In this document: positions 7,080 through 15,092 of the stretch, in pieces | How positions within the stretch are numbered: the first letter of the stretch is position 1 | Layout: each line of letters starts with the position of its first letter | Assembly: GCA_029237735.1 (NCBI GenBank) | Contig: JAQZBU010000016.1 | Location: forward strand, 1-38,390 | Reading direction: 5' to 3' | Length of the DNA stretch: 38,390 nt | From: Ramlibacter sp. | GTDB lineage: Bacteria > Pseudomonadota > Gammaproteobacteria > Burkholderiales > Burkholderiaceae_C | Program-made: the position numbers and the translations under genes | Notes under the pieces: model-generated | What the model saw: only the letters and a program-made list of their open reading frames with translations | Told to the model about the DNA's origin: nothing | Database searches by the model: none

Positions 7080-8287
7080 GGCGCACCTCCCTGGGTGACC
7101 ACCAGCGTTTCGCCCTGCAAGTTAGCGGACAGGCCCTGGCCCTTGAGCACGGCAGCCACATTGCGCGCCTCGTCGGCGGAATAAGCCAGACCCTTCAGCC
7201 GCAATTCGCCGTTGGCGAAGTCCAGCGAGCTGACGGGCCGTTGCGGCGGCGAAGCACCGCTGAGCGCGCCCAGCATGGATTCCAGGTCGCGGCCCGAGGT
7301 CGCGCCCGTGAGTTGCCGCAGGGCTGCTACCTCGCGTTCCATCTGTACCGGCGCGTCGACCACCACTTTTACTTGCGGAAAAGTCTGGGTGAGTGTCTTG
7401 CGGACGTCTTCGCGCTTGTCCTCCAACGCGGATCGCTCGCGCCAAGCCCAGGCGTTCAGCCCGATCACGTTCAGCGCGATCAGCAGCACGGCGCCCCAGC
7501 GGGCCGGGCGCCACTGTGGCGCGGCCAGCAGGTCGGCCCATGCGGTGCCCAGTTTCTTGAGCGCTCGGGCGCGCCCCGACCTGGAGAAATCGAACTGCGC
7601 CAGGTCCCAGTCGGATTGCGCCGCATGCAACCAGCGTTGCGGCGCCTGTTGCAGCCCCGGCGGGCGCTGCAACACCTGCTGCGCGAGCTCGGCGACCAGT
7701 GGCTCGGCCACACACGGCACATCTTGCGGCAACGCGGGCAACAAGGCCAGCGACTGCGACGCCAGAGGCAGCACGGTGACGCCCTCGTCCCCGGCGGCCA
7801 CGAGCAGCGGCTGCTGTTGCGGATCGCCCAGCGCGTACAACACGGTCTCACCCTGGGGCGAGAACTCCGGAACGATGCGCGCGACCGCCCGTCCGGCTTC
7901 ATCGAGCACCTGAACGGCGCTGCGCAGCCAAGCGCGGTCGCACACCGCGACCCACAAAGGCGCCCCGGGCCGAACGTGCGGCTGCAGCGCGAAGTGGAGC
8001 GATTCCGGTTCATCCAGAAGCTGGTCCTCCAGCAGTCCCTCCAGCACGGCGCGCAAGCGTGGCGATCCCGGCGATGTGCCCTTGGGCAATTCGAGGCGAT
8101 GCCACGAGAGCATTCCTGCCGGCACCACGGCTACCACTTCGGCGCCGGCGCGCGCGGGGGCCGGCAGCAGCGCGGCCTGGGCCGACCCGTGGCTTTCGAC
8201 GCTGACGCCGTCGATCGTCAGCGCGTATTCGAATTCCGCCTGGGCGCTGGCCGGGTTGGGCGGAAGATGGACGATGAGTGCGCTCAT
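7076..8287 (-). CDS. gspL: Type II secretion platform protein GspL
   Basis: The 403-residue protein has the actin-like cytoplasmic domain of GspL at about 1-245, one membrane helix at about 265-282 (GAVLLIALNVIGLNAWAW), and a periplasmic coiled coil plus ferredoxin-like domain to the end (QVKVVVDAPVQMEREVAALR, then ESMLGALSG). It recruits GspE to the membrane and binds GspM. The ATG at 8287 starts 37 nt after the gspK stop; its own stop overlaps gspM by 4 nt. Confidence 0.93.
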   Translation of the reverse strand: MSALIVHLPPNPASAQAEFEYALTIDGVSVESHGSAQAALLPAPARAGAEVVAVVPAGMLSWHRLELPKGTSPGSPRLRAVLEGLLEDQLLDEPESLHFALQPHVRPGAPLWVAVCDRAWLRSAVQVLDEAGRAVARIVPEFSPQGETVLYALGDPQQQPLLVAAGDEGVTVLPLASQSLALLPALPQDVPCVAEPLVAELAQQVLQRPPGLQQAPQRWLHAAQSDWDLAQFDFSRSGRARALKKLGTAWADLLAAPQWRPARWGAVLLIALNVIGLNAWAWRERSALEDKREDVRKTLTQTFPQVKVVVDAPVQMEREVAALRQLTGATSGRDLESMLGALSGASPPQRPVSSLDFANGELRLKGLAYSADEARNVAAVLKGQGLSANLQGETLVVTQGGAP

Positions 8288-8324
8288 GGATTAGGCATTG
8301 TAGAAAGGTGTGGCGGGCCGCGTG

Positions 8325-9329
8325 CTAGCGCCTCGCGGCCGCCTGCGCCAGCGCCGCCGGATCCGCGATGCCGCGCTCGCGTTGGAGCGTCCTCACGTCG
8401 ATCCCGCTGCGCTGCACCAGCGAGCGCTCCTCGACCACCAACTGATCCAGGCGCAGGCGCGCCCGGACTTCGAAGAAACCCGAAGCGACGGCTACGTTCA
8501 CCTGGCCCGGCGCGAACATGGCGTCGGGCGCGCCAATGGCATCCCGGGCCGCCAACACGGAGGTAAAGGGCGCCTGCTCGCGCACGGCGACCAGGCGTTG
8601 CGCATCGGCCATGCTCAACTCATCCACGGCGGCATAGATGACTTCCGCCGATGCGGTGTTGAGGTTGACGGGCGTGCCCTGCCGCGCCGGCAGCACCGTG
8701 ATGTACGGCTGCAGGGCGGCCACGGATGCGGGCGGCAGGCCAAGCCACACCAGCTCCTCGACGCGTTGCGGCAGCAGGGCCGCCATCGGCCCGGAACGGT
8801 TGTTGGCGCTGGTGTCGGCGGCGAAGCGCATGTTCTCGATCAGCTGGTCCAGTTGGGCCGGGGGCAGGCCCAGCAGTTCGAACAGGCGCTGGAAGCTGCG
8901 CACGTCGTTGTCCGATATCCTGCCGTTGGCGTCGACAAGTGCATTGACGTTGAGCAAGGATTGCATGTCGACGATCTGCCCGGAGAGGAAGGCCTCCAGC
9001 ACCTCCGGGCCGGACTCGGCCGTCGTATTCCGGTCGGCGGCCAGGAAGCTCGAGAGGCGCGCTTCCTGCAGCGGCACTGCCCAGGGCTCGCCGAGGTGAT
9101 CGGCCCCGCCGGAGCGGCCGTCCTCGCGCAGCAGCAGCCGCGCCCAGTCGAGTGCACCCGTCAGCACCCAGGACGACTGCACGCGGGCTCGTTCGGCCGC
9201 TTCAACTTCGCTGCTCCGCCATTGCTGCCACAGCGCCGCCGCCGCGAAGGTCGCGACCAGTGCGACGGTGAGCATCGCCATGAGGAGCGCAGCGCCCGCG
9301 CTGCGACTTGCGCGCGTCATCCCCTTCAT
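8325..9329 (-). CDS. gspK: Type II secretion minor pseudopilin GspK
   Basis: The 334-residue protein is a large minor pseudopilin that caps the pseudopilus tip with GspI and GspJ. The leader is short and basic with likely peptidase cleavage at G12/A13 (RSAG-AALLMAMLTVAL). As usual for GspK, the glutamate at mature position 5 is absent. A helical domain follows (QIVDMQSLLNVNALVD, SFQRLFELLGLP, then PVNLNTASAEVIYAA and MADAQRLV), the SAM-like region of the GspK family. The ATG overlaps the gspJ stop by 4 nt. Confidence 0.94.
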   Translation of the reverse strand: MKGMTRASRSAGAALLMAMLTVALVATFAAAALWQQWRSSEVEAAERARVQSSWVLTGALDWARLLLREDGRSGGADHLGEPWAVPLQEARLSSFLAADRNTTAESGPEVLEAFLSGQIVDMQSLLNVNALVDANGRISDNDVRSFQRLFELLGLPPAQLDQLIENMRFAADTSANNRSGPMAALLPQRVEELVWLGLPPASVAALQPYITVLPARQGTPVNLNTASAEVIYAAVDELSMADAQRLVAVREQAPFTSVLAARDAIGAPDAMFAPGQVNVAVASGFFEVRARLRLDQLVVEERSLVQRSGIDVRTLQRERGIADPAALAQAAARR

Positions 9330-10006
9330 CCTCTTCTACCTCCCAGCGTCGGCCGTACCCAGTCGCGCGTGAGGATGCCGTTGATGGAAGTCCCGGGAGG
9401 CAGTGTCAGCACCAGGCGCACACCGTCCGGGATCACAGCCGCCGTGCGACCCGCCACGGGCGTGGCGCCAGGGGCTTGAATATCGCTGGACAGGGGATTG
9501 GTCCAGGCGTCCTCGCGGAAGAAAAAGATCTGCCACTCCTCCAGCGGCACGATCGCCACTTCGCGGCGCAGCTGTTCCTCGCCGGGGTTGGCCGCCCAGA
9601 TATCGGCTTGCTGCCAGGCCGCGTCGAGTTCGCCTCGCGTGACGACTTGCGATGACTGCCAGCGCAGCCAAGTGCCCTGGCCGTTGACGATGCGGCGCGT
9701 CCAGCCCACGACGAGCAGGCCGTCGGAGGGGGCGCCGGTGCTGCGCCGTGTCATGCGAAGTACCCGGCCATTCCACTCGATGGCCGTGGTCTGGGGCTGC
9801 TGCACCAGCGCATCAAGGTCTGCGGCCCATTGCGCCAGGCCCACCTGAAGTGTCAGCGCCTCGTCGGCGCGGACCTCTGTCTGGGCCTGGGCGCGCGTCA
9901 TGCCGTCCAGGCCGCGCCAGCTCATGATGGCCAGCAAGGAGAGCGCGAAAAGCGCCACCAGCAGTTCCACCAGCGTGAAGCCGCGGCTGGCAACGCGCCG
10001 GCGCAT
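9326..10006 (-). CDS. gspJ: Type II secretion minor pseudopilin GspJ
   Basis: The 226-residue protein carries a type IV prepilin leader with cleavage at G9/F10 and the conserved glutamate at mature position 5 (SRGFTLVELLVALFALS). The globular domain is typical of GspJ (MSWRGLDGMTRAQ, then LLVVGWTRRI and PLEEWQIFFFRED). I start it at ATG 10006, which overlaps the gspI TGA (TGATG) and has GGGAGG about 6 nt upstream. An in-frame TTG one codon earlier is possible but less likely. Confidence 0.94.
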   Translation of the reverse strand: MRRRVASRGFTLVELLVALFALSLLAIMSWRGLDGMTRAQAQTEVRADEALTLQVGLAQWAADLDALVQQPQTTAIEWNGRVLRMTRRSTGAPSDGLLVVGWTRRIVNGQGTWLRWQSSQVVTRGELDAAWQQADIWAANPGEEQLRREVAIVPLEEWQIFFFREDAWTNPLSSDIQAPGATPVAGRTAAVIPDGVRLVLTLPPGTSINGILTRDWVRPTLGGRRG

Positions 10007-10362
10007 CAAAACCTCCCGACCACGGTGGACAGGCGCAGAACCGGAGCACCGTCGTCGAACACTTGCGCGTCCACGCGGTGGAAACTCGGATTGGGCGTGG
10101 GCAGGACGGACATCCTCACGTCGAAGTTGCGGCCGGCCTGCTCGCAGTTGGTGCTGGATTCACCGACGCCCGGCATCTGCCGCGCGAGGCGGACCTTCAC
10201 GAGCTCGTTCTCCGCGCAAATATGGGCCAGCAGCACGCTCGACTGCCGCAGCGCGTTGTTGGTCAGCGCGCTCGTTGCACGCAACCCCGCGGCCAATGCG
10301 ATGGCCACGATGCCGAGCGCCACCAGCACTTCAATCAGGGTGAAGCCGCGCGTTCGGCTCAT
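10006..10362 (-). CDS. gspI: Type II secretion minor pseudopilin GspI
   Basis: The 118-residue protein has a very short leader with cleavage at G6/F7 and Glu at mature position 5 (TRGFTLIEVLVALGIVAIA). The rest matches GspI in length and in the NELVKVRLARQMP region. GspI nucleates the pseudopilus tip with GspJ and GspK. Its start overlaps the gspH stop by 4 nt and its stop overlaps the gspJ ATG by 1 nt. Confidence 0.94.
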   Translation of the reverse strand: MSRTRGFTLIEVLVALGIVAIALAAGLRATSALTNNALRQSSVLLAHICAENELVKVRLARQMPGVGESSTNCEQAGRNFDVRMSVLPTPNPSFHRVDAQVFDDGAPVLRLSTVVGRF

Positions 10363-10817
10363 TGCGCGTCCCCAGCCGTCACCGCGAAAGGTCGAAGCCC
10401 ATCCGTGGCGACGCGCAATGTCCGCTCCGGCGTGCCGGAGGCGGCCAGCAGAACGGCTTGCTTGCCGATGATCGGCTCCGGGCCCAGCTGGAGCGTTGCC
10501 CCGCCCACCACCTGCGTCGTGTCCGAGAGCCAGCGATCGGGCAGCGCATTGGGCGGCACGCCATCGAATTTGAAACCCCCGGCGGTGGGGTACCAGCGCA
10601 CGGGCACGCCGCTGCTGCGCGAGTGCGCGCGCCCGGACTCCAGCAGCGCGGCGAGGCGTTGGGCCTCACGCTCGAGAATCGTCGCCTGCGAATCGCGAAG
10701 TGCGAAGGTTACGCCCGCCGAAGCGATGGCGATGATCGCCACCACGACGAGCAATTCGAGAAGGGTGAAGCCCCGATGGGACGGGGCAACATCACTGCCA
10801 GGAGCCGATATCCGCAT
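10359..10817 (-). CDS. gspH: Type II secretion minor pseudopilin GspH
   Basis: The 152-residue protein has a prepilin leader with cleavage at G16/F17 and mature Glu5 (HRGFTLLELLVVVAIIAIAS), followed by a GspH-type globular domain (REAQRLAALLESGRAHSRSSGVPV is the family's characteristic helix, split here at about residues 54-77). GspH links the tip complex to the main pseudopilus shaft. Its start lies 26 nt inside the 3' end of gspG in another frame, so the genes are tightly packed; a shorter start is not excluded because the leader before RGFTL is 16 residues. Confidence 0.92.
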   Translation of the reverse strand: MRISAPGSDVAPSHRGFTLLELLVVVAIIAIASAGVTFALRDSQATILEREAQRLAALLESGRAHSRSSGVPVRWYPTAGGFKFDGVPPNALPDRWLSDTTQVVGGATLQLGPEPIIGKQAVLLAASGTPERTLRVATDGLRPFAVTAGDAQ

Positions 10818-11232
10818 TCTTGCCCTCTCCGCCGGGCTGCCCGTCGGCGCCGAACGACATGACGTCGATCTCGCCCTTCACGCCGGGGTTGAGGTACTGG
10901 TAGGCGTTGCGCCACGGGTCCTGCGGGAGCTTTTCAACGTAGGGCTTCCAGTTGGGCGGGACCGGTGCGGTGCCGGGCTTGGCGACCAGGGCTTGCAGGC
11001 CCTGCTCGGTCGTCGGGTAGCGCTGGTTGTCGAGCTTGTAGAGCTTGAGCGCCTGCATCAGGTTGTTCACGTCGGTGCGGGCGGCCGTGACGCGGGCGTC
11101 GTCCGCCCGGTCCAGCACATTGGGCACGATCAGGGCCGCGAGCACTCCGATGATGACCAGCACCACCATCAGTTCGATGAGGGTGAAGCCGGCATGGACG
11201 GCGCGACGCAGGCGAATGGGAAGGGACTTCAT
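10792..11232 (-). CDS. gspG: Type II secretion major pseudopilin GspG
   Basis: The 146-residue protein is the major pseudopilus subunit. The leader is cleaved at G15/F16, with Glu at mature position 5 (AGFTLIELMVVLVIIGVLAA). Downstream are the highly conserved NVLDRADDARVTAARTD and YPTTEQGLQALV segments and the calcium-loop region near the C-terminus (DVMSFGADGQPGGEG). It is the first gene of the leftward gsp operon and shares a gap of only 42 bp with the divergent gspC, so both promoters must overlap each other or the start codons. Confidence 0.97.
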   Translation of the reverse strand: MKSLPIRLRRAVHAGFTLIELMVVLVIIGVLAALIVPNVLDRADDARVTAARTDVNNLMQALKLYKLDNQRYPTTEQGLQALVAKPGTAPVPPNWKPYVEKLPQDPWRNAYQYLNPGVKGEIDVMSFGADGQPGGEGKNADIGSWQ

Positions 11233-11262
11233 CTTGGAATGTGGGAGTGCAATCGCATCAAT

Positions 11263-11268
11263 GATAAT
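11263..11268 (+). promoter_or_regulatory. Possible -10 element for a leaderless gspC transcript
   Basis: GATAAT ends 6 nt before the gspC ATG, which has no ribosome site in front of it. If this is the -10 box, transcription would start at or very near the ATG. No good -35 hexamer is visible, so this is a weak prediction. Confidence 0.3.
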
Positions 11269-11274
11269 CGCCGC

Positions 11275-11721
11275 ATGGTGAGCAATTTGCAGAGCAAGTG
11301 GACCGTGGCCGGCGCGACCTTCCTATTGTGGGCGCTGGTAGCGGGCAGTGCCGTGTTCTGGGCCCTCAAATTCACTGCGCGGTCCAGCGGGCCCGTCCCG
11401 GCCGTTGCAGCCCTGCGCGCGCCCACGCAGGCGGATCCGGCCGCCGTCGCGCGTCTGCTCGGCGCCAGCCCGGCCGCGGCCGCGGCGCCTGTCGCCAGCC
11501 TTTCGAGCCGCTTCACGCTGGTGGGCGTGGTGGCCAGCCGATCGCACAACGGTGCGGCCCTCATCGCCGTCGATGGCCGGCCGGCCAAACCCTTCCGGGT
11601 GGGCACGGCCATCGACGAGGGCCTGATCCTGCAGTCCGTCGAGGCGCGTCGCGCGACGATCGCCGCCAGCCAGGACGGGCCGCCGGTCCTCACACTCGAA
11701 TTGCCGGCCGCCCGCAAGTAG
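11275..11721 (+). CDS. gspC: Short type II secretion protein GspC
   Basis: The 148-residue protein has a membrane helix at about 10-31 (TVAGATFLLWALVAGSAVFW), a Pro/Ala linker, and the HR domain (SSRFTLVGVVASRSHNGAALIAVDG starts near 77; then KPFRVGTAIDEG). It stops there: the PDZ or coiled-coil domain of longer GspC proteins is missing, as in other short versions. GspC connects the inner-membrane platform to GspD. I chose ATG 11275; the frame stays open far upstream by chance, and an ATG at 11239 would add only non-conserved residues. It is divergent from gspG and is followed after 1 nt by the next gene. Confidence 0.88.
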   Translation: MVSNLQSKWTVAGATFLLWALVAGSAVFWALKFTARSSGPVPAVAALRAPTQADPAAVARLLGASPAAAAAPVASLSSRFTLVGVVASRSHNGAALIAVDGRPAKPFRVGTAIDEGLILQSVEARRATIAASQDGPPVLTLELPAARK

Positions 11722-11722
11722 C

Positions 11723-13633
11723 ATGGCTCAGAACTCGACCGCACCCGCGCCGGCCGCTGCTGCGCAGGTGCCGTCGCCGAGCCTGCTTGCCAATTTTCGC
11801 CAAGAGCTCACGCGCCATCCGCCTTTCGCGCAGATGGAGCCATCGGCGATCGATTTCTTCCTCACGCATTGCGAGCAGCGCTACTTCGCCCCTGGGGAGG
11901 TGCTGGTCCAACCTTCGGACGGTGAGGTGCGGCAGCTTTTCTTCATCCGGCAGGGCTCGGTCACTGGGGTGCGCGGGTTGGCCGATGTGTCCGGCGCCTT
12001 CCAGTACGAGGCCGGCGACTTGTTCCCGGTCGGTGCCGCCGTGGCGCGGCGCGCGGTGACGGCTACCTATAGCGCCGTGGCGGACACCTTCGTGCTGGCG
12101 CTGCCCATCACGGCCATGCGCGAGCTGGCCGAAGTCAGTCCGGTGTTCTCGGATTTCCTGCGCCGGCGCATCGCGGGCTTCCTCGAGCTGTCGCGCCGCG
12201 CGCTGCAGGTCGCGTATTCATCACAGACGCTCGCTGAGCAATCGCTGGAGACGCCGCTGGGCAGTCTGGTGTCGCTTTCCCCCGTCAGCTGCGGGCCCGA
12301 TACACCGTTGCGCGAGGCGTTGGCGCGCATGCACGAGAAGCGCACGGGCTCCATCCTCGTGGTGGATCCCCAGGGCAGGGCGGTGGGCATCCTCACGCGC
12401 TACGACGTGATCGGCCGAATCGCGCTGGCCGAAGTGTCGCTGAACACGCCGATCGGCCAGGTCATGGTGCATCCGGTGCATTCGCTCACCGCCACCGACA
12501 CCGCGCACGATGCAGCGCTGCTGATGTCGCGACACGGCGTGCGCCACGTGCCCGTCACGCGTGAAGGCGTCGCCATCGGGCTGGTGTCCGAGCGCGATCT
12601 TTTCGCGATGCAGCGCCTTTCGCTCAAGCAGGTCAGCACGTCGATTCGTGCCGCTCGCGACGTCGGCACGCTCAAGCTCGTGGCGCAGGACATCCGGCGT
12701 CTGGCGCGCAGCCTGCTGAGCCAGGGCGTGCAGGCGCGCCAGCTCACCTCGCTCATCAGCCACCTCAATGACGTGCTGACACAGCGCCTGCTGGAGTTGA
12801 AGTCCGCCGAGCACGGCATCGACCTCGCGACCCTATGCTGGCTCGCGCTCGGCTCCGAAGGACGCAGCGAGCAGACGATCGCGACCGACCAGGACAACGC
12901 CCTCATCCTGCCCGACGGAACCACCGATGCGCAGCGCGGGAAGATCCTAGTCTTCGCGCACGACGTGAACATCGCGCTCGACGCCTGCGGCTATCCGCTC
13001 TGCCGCGGGGGCATCATGGCGGGCGAGCCGGCGTGCTGCCTGACGCTGCGCGAGTGGCGGGGGCGCTTCGCCGACTGGATCGATCACGGCGCTCCGCAGG
13101 ACTTGCTCAACGCGAGCATCTATTTCGACCTGCGCGGGCTGGCCGGATACACCGAGCTTGCGCAGCACCTGCACGCCGAGGTGCTGGAGGCGGCGCGGCG
13201 CACGCCGCGGTTTCTCAAGCAAATGGCGCAGAACGCGTTGTCCCGGGCGGCGCCGTTGAACTGGCTGGGCGGCGTGGACGTGGACGACCGCGGGACGGTC
13301 GACCTCAAGCTCCAGGGCACGGCGATCTTCGTCGATGCGGCACGGCTCTACAGCCTGGCGCACGGTAGCCCTGCGACATCCACGCGCGAACGGCTCGAGG
13401 ACGCCGGGGTGCGCATGGGGCTTGCACCCTCGGAATACGAGGCGTGGGTTGGCGGCTTCGAGTTCATGCAGATGCTGAGGCTGCAAGTGCAGTTGCAAGC
13501 GCAGTCGCCGCTGGAGGAGCCGAACCGAATCGCGCTGTCGAGCCTCAACGATATCGACCGCCGTATCCTGAAAGAGTCGTTCCGCGTCGCTCGCTCGCTG
13601 CAGCAGCGCATGCACCTGGACTACGAGCGTTAG
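11723..13633 (+). CDS. cNMP-binding / CBS-pair / DUF294 nucleotidyltransferase-like signalling protein
   Basis: The 636-residue protein has four modules. A cyclic-nucleotide-binding beta-barrel covers about 35-150 (YFAPGEVLVQPSD). A CBS pair covers about 180-297 (EKRTGSILVVDPQGRAVGIL, then HGVRHVPVT and GLVSERDL). A GlnD-like nucleotidyltransferase domain (DUF294) carries GSEGRSEQT at 377-385 and DQDN at 389-392, where the metal-binding Asp residues are expected. The C-terminal DUF294_C helical domain follows. The layout suggests an enzyme regulated by adenine nucleotides; substrates are not known for most members. It starts 1 nt after the gspC stop and ends 1 nt before the exonuclease. DUF294 proteins are often paired with a DnaQ-like exonuclease, so those two probably form the functional unit rather than gspC. 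Confidence 0.9.
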   Translation: MAQNSTAPAPAAAAQVPSPSLLANFRQELTRHPPFAQMEPSAIDFFLTHCEQRYFAPGEVLVQPSDGEVRQLFFIRQGSVTGVRGLADVSGAFQYEAGDLFPVGAAVARRAVTATYSAVADTFVLALPITAMRELAEVSPVFSDFLRRRIAGFLELSRRALQVAYSSQTLAEQSLETPLGSLVSLSPVSCGPDTPLREALARMHEKRTGSILVVDPQGRAVGILTRYDVIGRIALAEVSLNTPIGQVMVHPVHSLTATDTAHDAALLMSRHGVRHVPVTREGVAIGLVSERDLFAMQRLSLKQVSTSIRAARDVGTLKLVAQDIRRLARSLLSQGVQARQLTSLISHLNDVLTQRLLELKSAEHGIDLATLCWLALGSEGRSEQTIATDQDNALILPDGTTDAQRGKILVFAHDVNIALDACGYPLCRGGIMAGEPACCLTLREWRGRFADWIDHGAPQDLLNASIYFDLRGLAGYTELAQHLHAEVLEAARRTPRFLKQMAQNALSRAAPLNWLGGVDVDDRGTVDLKLQGTAIFVDAARLYSLAHGSPATSTRERLEDAGVRMGLAPSEYEAWVGGFEFMQMLRLQVQLQAQSPLEEPNRIALSSLNDIDRRILKESFRVARSLQQRMHLDYER

Positions 13634-13634
13634 C

Positions 13635-14282
13635 GTGGGCTGGCTCGACTGGCTCGACTGGCTCGGCAGGCACCGCGAGGTGGACGAAACCCGTTGGGTG
13701 GTGCTGGACGTCGAAACCAGCGGCCTGGACCCGGCGCGCGACCGGCTGCTGGCGATCGCGGCAATCGCGGTGCGCGTGGACTGGGCGGCCAAGCAGCTGG
13801 CCATCGTGCCCGCAGACAGCTTCGAGGTTGTCTTGCGCCAGCAGCAGGCTTCGGCGGTGGACAACATCCTCCTGCACGGGATCGGCGCACAGCGCCAGCG
13901 CGACGGAGTGCCGGCGGACGAGGCGCTGGGGGCGCTGCAAGCCTGGTGCGGCAAGTCGCCGCTGCTGGCCTTCCATGCGGCATTCGACCGCGCGTTGATC
14001 GAACGCTATGCGCGGCCCGAGCTGGGCGCCGCCTGGTCGCCGCCCTGGCTGGACATCGAGCACCTGTGCGCCGTCACCCATGAAAGCGTCGCTGCCCGTT
14101 CGCTCGACGAGTGGATGGCGTATTTCGGCATCCACTGCGCACTGCGGCACCAGGCGGCGGCCGATACGTTGGCCGAGTGCGAGGTGCTTCTTCGGGTGTG
14201 GCCGCGGATCGCGGCCGAGTGCAGGAGCTGGCGTGACGTCGCCCGGCTGGCTGCGCGCCAGCGATGGATCGCAAGGGCTTAG
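13635..14282 (+). CDS. DnaQ-like DEDDh 3'-5' exonuclease
   Basis: The 215-residue protein has all three exonuclease motifs: Exo I VLDVETSGLDP with D25 and E27, Exo II FHAAFDRAL with H114 and D118, and Exo III RHQAAADTLAE with H172 and D177, the HxxxxD of the DEDDh class. It resembles the stand-alone epsilon-like exonucleases, not the replicative DnaQ, since nothing C-terminal would bind the polymerase. The start is a GTG 1 nt after the upstream TAG; a tandem WLDWLDWL lies just after it. The stop overlaps the convergent cobS by 4 nt. It is probably translated together with the nucleotidyltransferase-like gene. Confidence 0.9.
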   Translation: MGWLDWLDWLGRHREVDETRWVVLDVETSGLDPARDRLLAIAAIAVRVDWAAKQLAIVPADSFEVVLRQQQASAVDNILLHGIGAQRQRDGVPADEALGALQAWCGKSPLLAFHAAFDRALIERYARPELGAAWSPPWLDIEHLCAVTHESVAARSLDEWMAYFGIHCALRHQAAADTLAECEVLLRVWPRIAAECRSWRDVARLAARQRWIARA

Positions 14283-15079
14283 CCGACGCGCAAGCCGATG
14301 GCCGCGCCCAGGTAGGTGGCGATTTCGCAAACCTGTTGCGTGGCGCCCAGCGTGCTGTCGGTGAAGCCGTGCAGGCGGCGAGCGAAGAGCCTGCTCATCC
14401 ACAGCAGCGCAAGGCCCCCGCCAACGAGTGCGACGATGGCAAAAGCCGGGCCCTCGGCGAGCCAGGCAATGGCCAGGGCGGCGGCCGACCACGCCGCCGC
14501 GATGCCGAGCCCGCGTGGATCGGTTCGGTCCGCAAGCGGTTTGTGGGTGCCCGGCTCGCCCAGCCAGGGGAGGGTGCTGGCCAGCAGCAGAGGCCAGAAC
14601 CGCGACAGCACATGGGCAGCCAGCAAGGCCCCCATGACCGCGACCGGCGACTGGGCGGCCAACACCGCCAGCAACGATACCTTGGACAACAACGCCAGTG
14701 CGAGGGCCAGCACGCCATGGCTGCCCAGGCCCGGGCTTTTCATGATGTCGAGCGCGCGTGCGGCGGGCGCCGCGCCGCCCAGTGCGTCGGCCGTGCGCGC
14801 CAGACCGCCCTCATGGGCGCCGCCTGTGATCATCAGTGTGGCCATGATGCAGCCCACGGCGGCAGCCATGGGCGCGAACGGCGTGTCACCCAGCGCCGTC
14901 GCCAGCAACGCAAACGCGGCGCAGGCCACGAAGCCGACCAGCCAGCCCACGCCCGGGTAATGCGCGGCGCTCGCGCGCAGCGTCTCCGAGTTCGACCCGG
15001 TCCAATGCGCAAGCGTGCCTGTCACCGGCAGCCGGGTGAAGGACTGGACTGCAAGGAGGTATTGGCGCAGGAAGCTCAC
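14279..15079 (-). CDS. cobS: Adenosylcobinamide-GDP ribazoletransferase CobS-like
   Basis: The 266-residue integral membrane protein matches CobS, which joins adenosylcobinamide-GDP with alpha-ribazole in the last steps of cobalamin synthesis. It starts in typical fashion (FLRQYLLAVQSFTRLPV; then YPGVGWLVG) and ends GATQQVCEIATYLGAAIGL, with several membrane helices. The acidic metal site that usually reads HEDGLADTADG here reads HEGGLARTADA (about residues 89-99), so two of the conserved Asp residues are replaced by Gly and Arg. I start it at GTG 15079, 13 nt after the ilvA stop; a longer frame to ATG 15142 overlaps ilvA. No other cob gene is in the window. Confidence 0.85.
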   Translation of the reverse strand: MSFLRQYLLAVQSFTRLPVTGTLAHWTGSNSETLRASAAHYPGVGWLVGFVACAAFALLATALGDTPFAPMAAAVGCIMATLMITGGAHEGGLARTADALGGAAPAARALDIMKSPGLGSHGVLALALALLSKVSLLAVLAAQSPVAVMGALLAAHVLSRFWPLLLASTLPWLGEPGTHKPLADRTDPRGLGIAAAWSAAALAIAWLAEGPAFAIVALVGGGLALLWMSRLFARRLHGFTDSTLGATQQVCEIATYLGAAIGLRVG

Positions 15080-15092
15080 GAGCCGATGGTAG

